NCBI GenBank assembly: GCA_030427405.1
Contig: JAUHXK010000007.1
Location: 124,001-188,000 of the forward strand
Reading direction: 5' to 3'
DNA length: 64,000 bases
Origin: Alphaproteobacteria bacterium
Lineage (GTDB): Bacteria > Pseudomonadota > Alphaproteobacteria > Rhodobacterales > Rhodobacteraceae
The notes under the pieces: model-generated
Seen by the model: only the letters and a program-made list of their open reading frames with translations
What the model was told of the DNA's origin: nothing
Database searches by the model: none
Made by a program: the position numbers and the translations under genes
Shown: positions 1-8,191 of the stretch, one piece after another
How the letters are laid out: each line of letters opens with the position of its first letter
Numbering within the stretch: position 1 is the stretch's first letter

Positions 1-1001
1 TGCGGAAAAATCGCGCTCATCGGTTTGCGGACCAGCCCTGCGATATCTGCGGGAAACCGGTAGCCATAGCTTTCGCCGCCGCCGAACAACAGCCTGCCAT
101 CCGCGCTGAGCCGGAAGTAATTGACCACGAATTTCGTGTCCGCGACGGCGACGTCCTTCGACAGAACGCGCCGGGTTTCGTCGCCCAGTGGTTCAGTTGC
201 GGCGATAAAGTTGTTGATGGGCATAACCCGCGCGGCGACCTGCCGGTTGAGCCCGCCCAAATACCCGTTGCAGGCCAGGATCACATGATCGGCCGAGACC
301 TGGCCGTTGGCTGTCCTAATGGTCGTGCGCGCGCCGTCTTCGATCGCCAGAACTTCGGTGCCTTCATGCAGCCGCACGCCAGCCCGGACAGCTGCCCGCG
401 CCAAGCCGAGCGCATAGTTCAGCGGATGCAGATGCGCCGCCCCCATATCAAGGTAACCGCCCGCATAGGCCGGCGAGGGGCACAGGTCATGACCGGCAGC
501 CTTGTCCAGCAGCGATATCTGGTCATACCCATAGGTCTTGGCCAGATGGTCGGCGTGGCCATGCAGGTCTGCCCGTTCTGCGTCGCTGAATCCAAGGGTG
601 GCTACGCCTGGTTTCAGGTCGCAGTCAATCTTGTGCCGGGAAATCAGGCCCTTGACCAAATCCTTGGCGTCTTCTGCCATGTCCCACAGCTTGGCGGCGT
701 CGCCGGTTCCAACCAATTGTTCCAGGTCTTCCTGGTCCAGGCGTTGCGCGCTGCCCAATTGGCCACCATTCCGGCCTGACGCACCGAACCCGACGCGGTG
801 CGCCTCAAGCAGCACGACATCATAGCCAGCCTCGGCAAGGTGCAGCGCAGCTGACAAGCCGGTGTAACCGCCGCCGACGACGCAGACATCGGCCCTGACC
901 GTGCCCTGCAAGGGCTGGGTCACCTCAAGGCTGTGTGCTGTTGCCGCGTACCAACTGGGCGGAAAGGCCCCGGGCCGGTCGTTGCTGTACAATAGGTTCA
1001 T
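1..1001 (-). CDS. FAD-dependent amine/amino acid oxidase, PuuB/DAO family (C-terminus beyond window)
   Basis: The frame is open from the ATG at 1001 to the window edge (333 codons seen), so the C-terminus is missing. The N-terminus has a dinucleotide-binding fold with GGGYTG at residues 43-48, then GASGRNGGQ, and a later VILACNGYLGGL segment typical of glycine/D-amino-acid oxidase (DAO) flavoproteins. It starts 13 bp after the glutamine-synthetase-like gene, so it is probably the last gene of that operon. In the known Puu pathway, PuuB oxidises gamma-glutamylputrescine after PuuA makes it. That role is inferred from context; the substrate amine cannot be read from sequence. Confidence 0.85.
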   Translation of the reverse strand, partial: MNLLYSNDRPGAFPPSWYAATAHSLEVTQPLQGTVRADVCVVGGGYTGLSAALHLAEAGYDVVLLEAHRVGFGASGRNGGQLGSAQRLDQEDLEQLVGTGDAAKLWDMAEDAKDLVKGLISRHKIDCDLKPGVATLGFSDAERADLHGHADHLAKTYGYDQISLLDKAAGHDLCPSPAYAGGYLDMGAAHLHPLNYALGLARAAVRAGVRLHEGTEVLAIEDGARTTIRTANGQVSADHVILACNGYLGGLNRQVAARVMPINNFIAATEPLGDETRRVLSKDVAVADTKFVVNYFRLSADGRLLFGGGESYGYRFPADIAGLVRKPMSAIFP

Positions 1002-1014
1002 CGGGGGCCTTGGG

Positions 1015-2373
1015 TCAGACGTTGAGAAGCAGGTGCTCGCGTTCCCATGGGGAAATAACCTGCAGGAACTCTTCGTATTCCGCCCGCTTGACGATGCCAT
1101 AGACACGGGCGAATTCGGGGCCCAGAACCTCGTGCAGTTCGGTGGCCTGATCAAACAGGTCCAGCGCGCCACCCATGACCTGCGGGATGTCGCCATCCCC
1201 GTCATAAGCATCGCCATAGAACTGCCGGCGCGGCCGTTCCTGATGCACCAGCCCCAGGTAGCCACAGGCCAGCGAGACGGCAATTCCCAGATAGGGGTTG
1301 CAATCCATCCCGGCGATGCGGTTTTCGATCCTTCTGCTTTCGGGGCCGGACAGGGGAACGCGGATGCCCGTCGTGCGGTTGTCGCGCGCCCATTCGAGGT
1401 TGATCGGGGCCGCGTGGTCTTTGACATAGCGGCGATAGGAATTCACATAAGGTGCCATGACCGCGAGACCGGCGGGCAGGTGGGTCTGCAGCCCGGCGAT
1501 GAAATGATAGAACGCATCGGTTTCGCCCCCTTGCGGGCCGGAAAAGAGGTTCTGACCACTTTCGGTGTCAATGATTGAGTGATGGATGTGCATGGCCGAG
1601 CCCGGTTCGTCCGCGATGGGCTTTGCCATGAAAGTCGCAAAGCAGTTGTGGCGCAACGCGGCCTCGCGGATCAGCCGCTTGAAATAGAAAACCTCGTCGG
1701 CCAGCTTTACCGGATCGCCGTGGCGTAGGTTGATTTCAAGCTGCCCGGCACCGCCTTCCTGCGTGATCCCGTCGATTTCGAACCCCTGATGTTCGGCGAA
1801 ATCATAGATATCGTCGATGACCGGCCCGAATTCGTCCACGGCAGTCATGGAATAGGCCTGCCGCGCGGCGGCGGGCCGTCCGGACCGCCCCATCATCGGC
1901 TCGATCCCCTGTGCGGGGTCGACGTTTCGGGCGACCAGAAAGAACTCCATCTCGGGGGCCACGATGGGTTCCCACCCCTTGTCGCGATACAGCTGCACCA
2001 CCCGTTTCAGAACGTTGCGCGGGCTGAACGGGATCGGCTCACCATCCCGGTCATAGGCGTCGTGGATCACCTGCAGGGTCCAGTCCCCGGTCCAGGGGGC
2101 GGCCGAAGCCGTCGAGAAATCGGGCTTCAGGATCATGTCGCGCTCGATGAAACCGTCTTCGCCCGCGGCCTCGCCCCAATCGCCTGTGATGGTTTGGTAG
2201 AAGATGCTGTCGGGAAGGTGGAAATAATCCTGCCGCGCAAACTTCGACGCCGGAACCGCCTTGCCACGGGCAATACCGGGTAGATCCGCGATGATACATT
2301 CGACCTCGTCCAGTCGGCGGCCTTCGAAATAGCTTCGCGCCGCTTGCGGAAGCTGGTCAGTCCAATCGGCCAT
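1015..2373 (-). CDS. Glutamine synthetase family gamma-glutamyl-amine ligase (PuuA-like)
   Basis: 452 residues, normal for GlnA-type ligases. Visible motifs are EMEFF at 141-145, GGAGQLEINL at 207-216, HIHHS at 262-266, NRTTGIRVP at 332-340 and ENRIAGMDCNPYL at 350-362, which form the metal, glutamate and ATP site of the family. Family members outside classical GlnA join glutamate to amines such as putrescine, ethanolamine or isopropylamine. The start overlaps the stop of the upstream amidotransferase (ATGA), so the two are translationally coupled, and the FAD oxidase follows 13 bp later. It most likely does the first step of amine catabolism, with the exact amine unknown. Confidence 0.88.
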   Translation of the reverse strand: MADWTDQLPQAARSYFEGRRLDEVECIIADLPGIARGKAVPASKFARQDYFHLPDSIFYQTITGDWGEAAGEDGFIERDMILKPDFSTASAAPWTGDWTLQVIHDAYDRDGEPIPFSPRNVLKRVVQLYRDKGWEPIVAPEMEFFLVARNVDPAQGIEPMMGRSGRPAAARQAYSMTAVDEFGPVIDDIYDFAEHQGFEIDGITQEGGAGQLEINLRHGDPVKLADEVFYFKRLIREAALRHNCFATFMAKPIADEPGSAMHIHHSIIDTESGQNLFSGPQGGETDAFYHFIAGLQTHLPAGLAVMAPYVNSYRRYVKDHAAPINLEWARDNRTTGIRVPLSGPESRRIENRIAGMDCNPYLGIAVSLACGYLGLVHQERPRRQFYGDAYDGDGDIPQVMGGALDLFDQATELHEVLGPEFARVYGIVKRAEYEEFLQVISPWEREHLLLNV

Positions 2374-3053
2374 CAGGCCCTCTCTTTCCTGAGGAAACTC
2401 GCCATGAAACGGGCGATTTCCGCATTGTCGTCGCGGGTGTTCTGCCGCTGGGCGGCATCCGCCATCAGCGCATCGGGGACAATCCCCTTGCCGCGTGTTT
2501 TCATCAGGCCGTCAACGAAAGCATCGGGAAATTCCGGATGCGCCTGCACTGTCCAGATCGTATCGCCATATTCCAGCATCGCGTAGAGGCAAAACGCGTT
2601 CTGCCCCGTCACGCGGGCGCTTTCGGGCAAGACGGTGACCTGATCCTGATGCCAGGCGTTCAAACTGACCGACCGCCCGTTCAGGTCATATTCGGTGCGC
2701 CCGATTGCCCAGCCGCCCTGGAATTTCTCGACCTTGCCCCCCAGGGCCTGAGCAATGATCTGGTGGCCGAAACACACGCCGATCATCGGCGCCGCGCTGT
2801 GCTGAATGTCCCGTATCAACTGCTCCAGCGGAGGTATCCAGGGATGATCCTCATAGGCACCGTGCCGCGAGCCGGTGATGATCCAGGCGTCTGCGTCCTG
2901 GGCGCTGTCGGGGAAAACGCCGTCAACAACCGGAAAGGTTTCGAAGTCAAAGCCGTTGCCATCCAGCAAGTCGCGGAACATCGCATCGTAATCGCCGAAC
3001 CTGCCCATCAAAAGATCGGGCGAATGGCCGGTTTGCAGGATACCGATTTTCAT
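2373..3053 (-). CDS. Class I glutamine amidotransferase (GMP-synthase-like)
   Basis: 226 residues. The nucleophile elbow GVCFGHQ (residues 92-98, Cys94) and a later QAHPEF (His172, Glu174) give the full Cys-His-Glu triad of class I amidotransferases. It resembles the stand-alone GMP-synthase-like group more than the PuuD group, but in this cluster the natural guess is hydrolysis of a gamma-glutamyl product. It is first in a coupled set (ATGA overlap with the next ligase). A 14-bp palindrome sits 10 bp before its ATG and could control it. Confidence 0.85.
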   Translation of the reverse strand: MKIGILQTGHSPDLLMGRFGDYDAMFRDLLDGNGFDFETFPVVDGVFPDSAQDADAWIITGSRHGAYEDHPWIPPLEQLIRDIQHSAAPMIGVCFGHQIIAQALGGKVEKFQGGWAIGRTEYDLNGRSVSLNAWHQDQVTVLPESARVTGQNAFCLYAMLEYGDTIWTVQAHPEFPDAFVDGLMKTRGKGIVPDALMADAAQRQNTRDDNAEIARFMASFLRKERA

Positions 3054-3062
3054 AGGTCACCA

Positions 3063-3076
3063 AATTTGATCAAATT
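3063..3076. promoter_or_regulatory. Palindromic operator candidate AATTTGATCAAATT
   Basis: This is a perfect 14-bp palindrome, 10-23 bp upstream of the amidotransferase ATG (3053, minus strand) and inside the 57-bp gap after the second ligase gene. The same 12-bp core recurs at 4490-4501 before the other ligase. Its place near the ribosome binding site suggests repression. The binding protein is unknown. Confidence 0.55.
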
Positions 3077-3110
3077 CAATCTAGCCGAGTCCCGAAGAGC
3101 GGGCAAGAGG

Positions 3111-4430
3111 TCACACGGTCTCGAGATAGCTGAGCCAGTGCTCGTCTTCGGGCAGGGTGGCAAAGCGCACAATTTCCTGGCGTTTTGTCAGCGCCATGTT
3201 GCGGATCAGGTCGGGGGCAAAAATGCGCGCGACCAGCGGGTCGGTCTCGAAGGCGGCGATGGCCGCAGCCCAGTCCGGCGCCAGCTGCGGCAACCCGTCG
3301 ATCTCATAGGCGTTTCCGGTAATCGGCGACGGCGGCTGCAGGCGGTCCTCAATTCCGATCAGGGCCGCGCCAAGCACGGCTGCCAGCATCAGATAGGGGT
3401 TGATATCACCACCCGCGACCCGGTGTTCGATCCGTCGCGCGGCGGGCGGGCCGCCCGGAACGCGAAGGGCGGCGGTCCTGTTCTCATAGGCCCAGCTGGC
3501 CCCTGTGGGCGCGTGCGCGCCGGGGATCAGCCGGGTGTAAGAGTTGCCGTGCGGGGCAAAGACCAAAGTGCTGCCGGGCATTGCCGCCAGGCATCCCGCA
3601 ATTGCGGCCCGAAGCGTTTCGGTCCCGTCCGGACCGCCATCGTTGAACACGTTGCGACCCTGGCCATCCAGAACCGAAAAGTGGACATGCATGCCGTTGC
3701 CGGCGTCCTCGGGATAGGGTTTGGCCATGAAGGTCGCGGTAAAGCCGTGTTTCCGGGCCAATCCACGGGTCAGCGCCTTGAAAAGCCACGTATCATCCGC
3801 ACAGCGCATCGCGTCCTGATGGTTGAGGTTGATCTCGAATTGACCGATCCCGCTTTCGGAAATTGCCGTCTGGGCCGGAATTCCCATGGCTGCACAGCCG
3901 TCATACAGGTCAGTAAAGAACGCATCGAACGCGTCCATTTCCGCCATCGACAGAACCGATTCATCCACGAGGCGCCGCTTGGTAATCGGGTTGAAGGGCG
4001 GGCGCGGGCGTTCGCCCGCGGAATCCAGCAACGTAAATTCAAGCTCTGTCGCGGCCAGGACGGACCAGCCGTTCCGGGCATAGCGCGCCAGTATGGCCGA
4101 CAACGCATGCCTGGGGTCCCCCGGAAACGGGGCTCCGGTGTCATCATAAAGGCTCATGGGAACAAGCGCGGTTTGTGACGCGATCCAGGGCATCGGCACC
4201 GGCCCCCTGTCCGTGGGGCGCAGAACCCCGTCGGCATCACCGGTTTCGAACACCAGCGGGCTGCCATCAATATCGGCCCCCCACAGATCGACGTTAAGCG
4301 CCGAAAACGGCATTCGCACCGCCCCCTTTTCCAGCTTTTCGGCATAGGATGGCGGAACGCGCTTTCCGCGCATCTGTCCATTGAGGTCGCAGGCGGCGAC
4401 GCGGAACGTATGCAGGGTGCTCAGATCCAT
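3111..4430 (-). CDS. Glutamine synthetase family protein (second PuuA-like paralog)
   Basis: 439 residues from the ATG at 4430. That start is preceded by GGAG seven bases upstream and begins the conserved part of the protein; longer in-frame starts upstream give a non-conserved tail. Motifs are ATELEF near 127-132, SGIGQFEINL near 193-202, MHVHFS near 247-252, NRTAALRVPG near 317-326 and EHRVAGGDINPYL near 335-347. It is a paralog of the ligase at 1015-2373 but clearly diverged, so it may use a different amine or act on another step. It is first in the minus-strand cluster, with an operator-like palindrome 60 bp upstream. Confidence 0.87.
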   Translation of the reverse strand: MDLSTLHTFRVAACDLNGQMRGKRVPPSYAEKLEKGAVRMPFSALNVDLWGADIDGSPLVFETGDADGVLRPTDRGPVPMPWIASQTALVPMSLYDDTGAPFPGDPRHALSAILARYARNGWSVLAATELEFTLLDSAGERPRPPFNPITKRRLVDESVLSMAEMDAFDAFFTDLYDGCAAMGIPAQTAISESGIGQFEINLNHQDAMRCADDTWLFKALTRGLARKHGFTATFMAKPYPEDAGNGMHVHFSVLDGQGRNVFNDGGPDGTETLRAAIAGCLAAMPGSTLVFAPHGNSYTRLIPGAHAPTGASWAYENRTAALRVPGGPPAARRIEHRVAGGDINPYLMLAAVLGAALIGIEDRLQPPSPITGNAYEIDGLPQLAPDWAAAIAAFETDPLVARIFAPDLIRNMALTKRQEIVRFATLPEDEHWLSYLETV

Positions 4431-4489
4431 CAGGAACTCCGTTGGTCTTGTGTTCAAGATGTAAATAAGCGGCGGCCCCTTGTCACGAT

Positions 4490-4501
4490 ATTTGATCAAA
4501 T
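4490..4501. promoter_or_regulatory. Palindromic operator candidate ATTTGATCAAAT
   Basis: Perfect 12-bp palindrome in the divergent region between the ligase (ATG at 4430, minus) and the membrane-protein gene (4686, plus). It matches the core of the palindrome at 3063-3076. Two copies in front of two genes of one pathway support a shared local regulator, inferred only from position and identity. Confidence 0.55.
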
Positions 4502-4685
4502 TATTGACGCGACTATGCGTGCAACCCTGACCGCTGCCCTGTGTTGCGGCAATCCGCGCGCGCCGGTGCCAGAACAGAGGCACCAGCGCCGCGCCGCGCG
4601 CGGAACTGCAACGGTGCAATCCCCGCAAGGTTGATTGTCGGGGTAATTGCTATAAGGAAATGTGCAAATTGAAACGGAGGGCATC

Positions 4686-5132
4686 GTGGCGAACCCGAAC
4701 CTGCACCCAATGGCGACCGGACATATTCCGCATTACGTCGTTCAGGCGGACGGAAGTGATTATCTGTTCAACTTCATGATCATCTTCACGGTCGGGGTTA
4801 TCCTGCTGATCGGTGTCGCGTATTTCACGCTGCATGCCGTTCCGGAAAAGCTGGCGCATGAATCCAATCACCCCCAGTTTCAGCTGGTGGGAATACTCGC
4901 GCTTTTGGCGTTGTTTACCCATAACGGCATGTTCTGGATTGCTGCAATTCTTGTGGCCGGGTTCCAGATACCCGATCTTGGGCAACCCTTGCGGGCGATT
5001 GCCGACGCGATCCGTTCGCTGGCGCCGCAGCCGCAACCGCCGAAACAGCAGGGGGGCGAAAGCCCTGCCGGGGCCGGATCGTCCACGGACGCTCTGACCG
5101 ATGACGTCGCCATCGCGACCAAGGAGCACTAA
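4686..5132 (+). CDS. Small inner-membrane protein, DUF3302-like partner of an HlyD-family protein
   Basis: 148 residues from a GTG at 4686, chosen because GGAGG lies five bases upstream; another GTG at 4662 has no such site. Two hydrophobic helices (about residues 27-47 and 67-95) flank an HAVPEKLAHESNHPQ loop, and the C-terminus is Pro/Gln-rich and soluble. The layout and the HxxP...NHP loop recall the small YiaW/YibI proteins (DUF3302) that accompany HlyD-like YiaV/YibH. The HlyD-type gene follows after 4 bp, which supports this. Function is unknown. Confidence 0.6.
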   Translation: MANPNLHPMATGHIPHYVVQADGSDYLFNFMIIFTVGVILLIGVAYFTLHAVPEKLAHESNHPQFQLVGILALLALFTHNGMFWIAAILVAGFQIPDLGQPLRAIADAIRSLAPQPQPPKQQGGESPAGAGSSTDALTDDVAIATKEH

Positions 5133-5136
5133 TCCG

Positions 5137-6369
5137 ATGCTGGAGACAATGATCTGCGCCCTGATCACGGTGCTGCCTGATTTTCTGTATCGCCGGTTTG
5201 TCCAGGGCAAACGTGTCGGCCATGAAATCACCTTGTTCACGATGTGGTACGAATTGCGGTGGGGCTTGACGGCTTGTGCGATCCTGACACTGACCGTCAT
5301 CACGACGCTGTTTTATTTCCACCCCGCGACCAAAAGCGTTGCGTCGTATTTTCGTACCGTGACGATCCTGCCGCAAATCGGTGGCCGGGTTTCCGAAATC
5401 TACGTCGAAAACAACGAACTGGTCTCGCTTGGGCAGCCAATTTTCCGCCTCGAAGATTCTTCGCAACAGGCGCAGGTTCAGGCGGCCAATGCCCAGATCG
5501 CCCTTGTGCAGGCCTCGTTGAGCGTCGCCCAAACCGACCTGGCAGAGGCCGAAGCGGGTATTGCGGGGGCGCGGGCTTCGCTGGATCAGGCGGTCGAAGA
5601 CCTTGAACGCAACGAGACCTTGCGGGACGAGGGGTCAAGCGCGGTTCGCTTGACCGAAATCGAGCGTTTGGAAAACCTGGTTGCCCAACGCGAGGCGCAG
5701 GTCGTTGCCGCCCAGGCGCAAAAAGCGGCTGTCAGACAGCAGATAGACGAGTTGATCCCCGCGCAGATGAACAGTGCCATCGCACAGTTGGATGCGGCCC
5801 ATGCCGAGCTGGAAAAAACCGTTGTTTCGGCAGGCACCACCGGCAAGATCGAACAATTTGGCCTGCAGGTCGGTGATTACGTCAGCCCGCTGTTGCGGCC
5901 TGCGGGGATTTTGGTGCCGTCCTTCTCGGGGCGCGACCGGTTTCAGGCAGGGTTCAACCAGATGGCCGCGCAAGTGATCAAGCCCGGCATGATCGGCGAA
6001 CTGGGATGCATGACGCGACCCTTCAAGGTTATTCCGGTGATCGTGGTCGGGGTTCAGGATGTTATCCCATCGGGTCAGGTTCGCCCAAGTGACGAATTGC
6101 GCGACCCTCAAAAGAACACGACGCCCGGAACCATCACCGTGTATCTTGAGCCGCTGTATGAAGGCTTTGCCGATCACATTCCGCCGGGCAGCACATGTCT
6201 GGCCAACGTCTATACCGACAACCACGAAAAGCTGGAGCACGAGGACCTGGGTTTCTGGGACAAGGCGTTCCTGCATGTGGTCGACACTATCGGGGTCGTG
6301 CATGCTGCCGGATTGCGGCTGCGGCTTATCCTGATGCCGGTGAATACCCTGGTTCTGACCGGCCATTGA
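5137..6369 (+). CDS. HlyD/EmrA-family membrane fusion (periplasmic adaptor) protein
   Basis: 410 residues from the ATG at 5137, with AAGGAG about ten bases upstream and only 4 bp after the small membrane protein. A transmembrane helix (about 45-65) is followed by a lipoyl-like half motif (VTILPQIGGRVSEIYVENNELV region), a long coiled coil (about 110-225) and a second beta half (VVSAGTTGKIEQFGLQVGDYV). No inner-membrane pump or outer-membrane channel gene is adjacent, as is usual for YibH/YiaV-like pairs. It may work with a remote exporter or in envelope integrity. Transcription ends at a hairpin at 6381-6401. Confidence 0.85.
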   Translation: MLETMICALITVLPDFLYRRFVQGKRVGHEITLFTMWYELRWGLTACAILTLTVITTLFYFHPATKSVASYFRTVTILPQIGGRVSEIYVENNELVSLGQPIFRLEDSSQQAQVQAANAQIALVQASLSVAQTDLAEAEAGIAGARASLDQAVEDLERNETLRDEGSSAVRLTEIERLENLVAQREAQVVAAQAQKAAVRQQIDELIPAQMNSAIAQLDAAHAELEKTVVSAGTTGKIEQFGLQVGDYVSPLLRPAGILVPSFSGRDRFQAGFNQMAAQVIKPGMIGELGCMTRPFKVIPVIVVGVQDVIPSGQVRPSDELRDPQKNTTPGTITVYLEPLYEGFADHIPPGSTCLANVYTDNHEKLEHEDLGFWDKAFLHVVDTIGVVHAAGLRLRLILMPVNTLVLTGH

Positions 6370-6380
6370 TACGCGGTGCC

Positions 6381-6401
6381 GCCGGCCCTGTCGGGGCCGG
6401 C
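6381..6401. terminator. Bidirectional hairpin between convergent genes
   Basis: GCCGGCCC and GGGCCGGC form a strong GC stem around a short loop, nested inside a wider CCGCCGG/CCGGCGG pairing. It lies between the stop of the HlyD-type gene (plus) and the stop of the ABC permease (minus), so it could serve both. No clear U-run follows. Confidence 0.5.
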
Positions 6402-6423
6402 CACCGGCGGGTTGTTCGAACCG

Positions 6424-7230
6424 TCAGCGCGCCAGGTTCAGGCGGAACCGCATCTTGGATTTCTTCGCGGCGGGCAGGTGCCTGTTCAGGTGTTTGTTCA
6501 CCAGTCCGAAGCCTCCGACAATCACCAGTGTCAGCAGGATGAAATAGAACGCCAGGATCGGATAGGGGACAAACGGGTTGAACGTCTTGTCGGCAAAATA
6601 GCTGGCGTAATACAGCGCATCACCGCGTTGCTGCCAGGCCGGAAAGGCCGAGAAGAACACCAGCGTGGTGGCGTGGAACAGAAAGATCGCCTCGTTCGTG
6701 TAGGCAGGCCAGGCCAACCGCAGCATGGTGGGCCAAACGATCCGGCGGAACCGCGACCAGCCCGACATGCCATAGGCATCGGCGGCCTCGATATCGCCCT
6801 TGGGGATCGAGCGCAGCGCGCCATAGAATATCTCGCCCGAATAGGCGGCTGTGTTCAGGAACAGTACGATCAGCGCCCCCAACCAGGCCGAGGTAAAGGC
6901 GTCAAACATCGGATAGGTCTTCTTCAGCGACAGGAAGAAGAAATAGGCGAAGAAGAACTGGATAAAGAGCGGTGAGCCCCGGAACAGAAAGATGAACCAC
7001 TCGGCCGGTTTGCGCACCCATTTGTTGGGCGAGGCTTTTCCAACCGCCAGCGCGGTGGCCAGAAAGAAGCCGGTCGCCAGCGCCATGACGCCAAAATACA
7101 CGTTCCAGATCATGCCCGAGCCGATCAGGGTGAATTGCTCGCAAAGCGTAAAATCGGTTTTGGGCAGCAGACGCTCGCCGATGCCGATCGAGCGCAGGCC
7201 GTAATCCTGAATGGTCTGGATGCAGCTCAT
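6424..7230 (-). CDS. Polar amino acid ABC transporter permease (HisM-type)
   Basis: 268 residues with several hydrophobic helices. The EAA loop contains DAYGMSGWSRFRRIVWPTMLRLAWP, characteristic of His/Lys/Arg/octopine-type permeases. The ATG at 7230 overlaps the stop of the upstream permease by ATGA, so the two are translated together and probably form a heterodimer. It is the last gene of the ATPase-SBP-permease-permease operon at 9712-6424. Confidence 0.9.
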   Translation of the reverse strand: MSCIQTIQDYGLRSIGIGERLLPKTDFTLCEQFTLIGSGMIWNVYFGVMALATGFFLATALAVGKASPNKWVRKPAEWFIFLFRGSPLFIQFFFAYFFFLSLKKTYPMFDAFTSAWLGALIVLFLNTAAYSGEIFYGALRSIPKGDIEAADAYGMSGWSRFRRIVWPTMLRLAWPAYTNEAIFLFHATTLVFFSAFPAWQQRGDALYYASYFADKTFNPFVPYPILAFYFILLTLVIVGGFGLVNKHLNRHLPAAKKSKMRFRLNLAR

Positions 7231-8075
7231 GCCGTGGTCTCCTTGCGCAGCAGCTCTCCGCCGGCGGTGGCCTGACCGTGCGACAGGCGGCGCATCAGCT
7301 TTTCAAGCCCAATTTCGGAAACGCGTGTCATGCCCAGATAGAAGATCAGCAGGAACAGGAAATACCACATGCGCCAGTCGCCATGTGGGTATTGGGTAAA
7401 TTTCGAAGTCTTGGTGCCGCCCAGTTCGCGGGCCCAATAGACAATGTCTTCGACGCCCAGCAGGAACAGCAACGGCGTGGCCTTGATCAGCACCATCCAC
7501 AGGTTCGACAGGCCGGGCAGGGCATAGACCCACATTTGCGGCACGAGGATTTTCCAAAAGGTCTGGCGGCGGCTCATGCCATAGGCTTCGGCGGTTTCCA
7601 GCTGCGCATGCGGAACAGCGCGCATGCCGCCGAACAGAACATTGGCGGCAAAAGCGCCGAACACGATGGAAAAGGTGATGACCGCAAGGAAAAAGCCATA
7701 GGTCTCATGCACCCATTCAGGGGCGCTGCCCAGGGGCAGTTTGGCGGCCTGACACACGAGAAAGTCGTTGCCCTGGCGGATCGGATCGGTCCAGTCCGGG
7801 CACAGGATCTTGTGGCGGGTCCATTCGAATGCCTGGTCCAGGGCGATCACGAAAAACATGAAAAACGCGATATCGGGCACGCCGCGCACGATGGCGATAT
7901 AGCCCTTGCCCAGCCAACTGACCGGCGGAACGTGGGATCGTGCGGCCATCGCTCCGACAAAGCCGAAACCCAGGGCAACAGGGGCGGTTACCGCCAGCAA
8001 TGCCAGGACTTTCAGGAAGGATGCGTAGAACGACCAATGCACGCCGTTGGTCAGGTAGCATGACAACCAACGCAA
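7227..8075 (-). CDS. Polar amino acid ABC transporter permease (HisQ-type)
   Basis: 282 residues from a TTG at 8075, the nearest standard start. The EAA loop ETAEAYGMSRRQTFWKILVPQ and the WMVLIKATPLLFLLG helix fit the HisQ/OccQ branch. The frame stays open upstream of the TTG and encodes FSYCTDPETLGTLRW, which looks like the conserved N-terminus of this branch. An ATT at 8114 with AGAGG five bases upstream could therefore be the real start. It pairs with the permease at 6424-7230 through a 4-bp overlap. Confidence 0.88.
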   Translation of the reverse strand: MRWLSCYLTNGVHWSFYASFLKVLALLAVTAPVALGFGFVGAMAARSHVPPVSWLGKGYIAIVRGVPDIAFFMFFVIALDQAFEWTRHKILCPDWTDPIRQGNDFLVCQAAKLPLGSAPEWVHETYGFFLAVITFSIVFGAFAANVLFGGMRAVPHAQLETAEAYGMSRRQTFWKILVPQMWVYALPGLSNLWMVLIKATPLLFLLGVEDIVYWARELGGTKTSKFTQYPHGDWRMWYFLFLLIFYLGMTRVSEIGLEKLMRRLSHGQATAGGELLRKETTA

Positions 8076-8136
8076 TGTGCCCAGCGTTTCGGGATCAGTG
8101 CAGTACGAAAAAATGGCGGGCCTCTTAGACTGGCAA

Positions 8137-8157
8137 GGGCGCGTCGATAGCGCGCCC
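8137..8157 (-). terminator. Hairpin between binding-protein and permease genes
   Basis: GGGCGCG and CGCGCCC form a 7-bp stem around a 7-base loop in the 116-bp gap between the binding protein and the permeases. Such hairpins commonly stabilise or partly terminate the message so that binding protein exceeds permease. No U-run is visible, so attenuation is inferred. Confidence 0.4.
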
Positions 8158-8191
8158 CGATGGTTCAGGGCGCGCCACCTCTATCAAGGAA

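Noticed and set aside
2373..3053. Calling the amidotransferase PuuD
   Set aside because: Its motifs fit the stand-alone GMP-synthase-like group better than the gamma-glutamyl-GABA hydrolase family, so only the general class is claimed.
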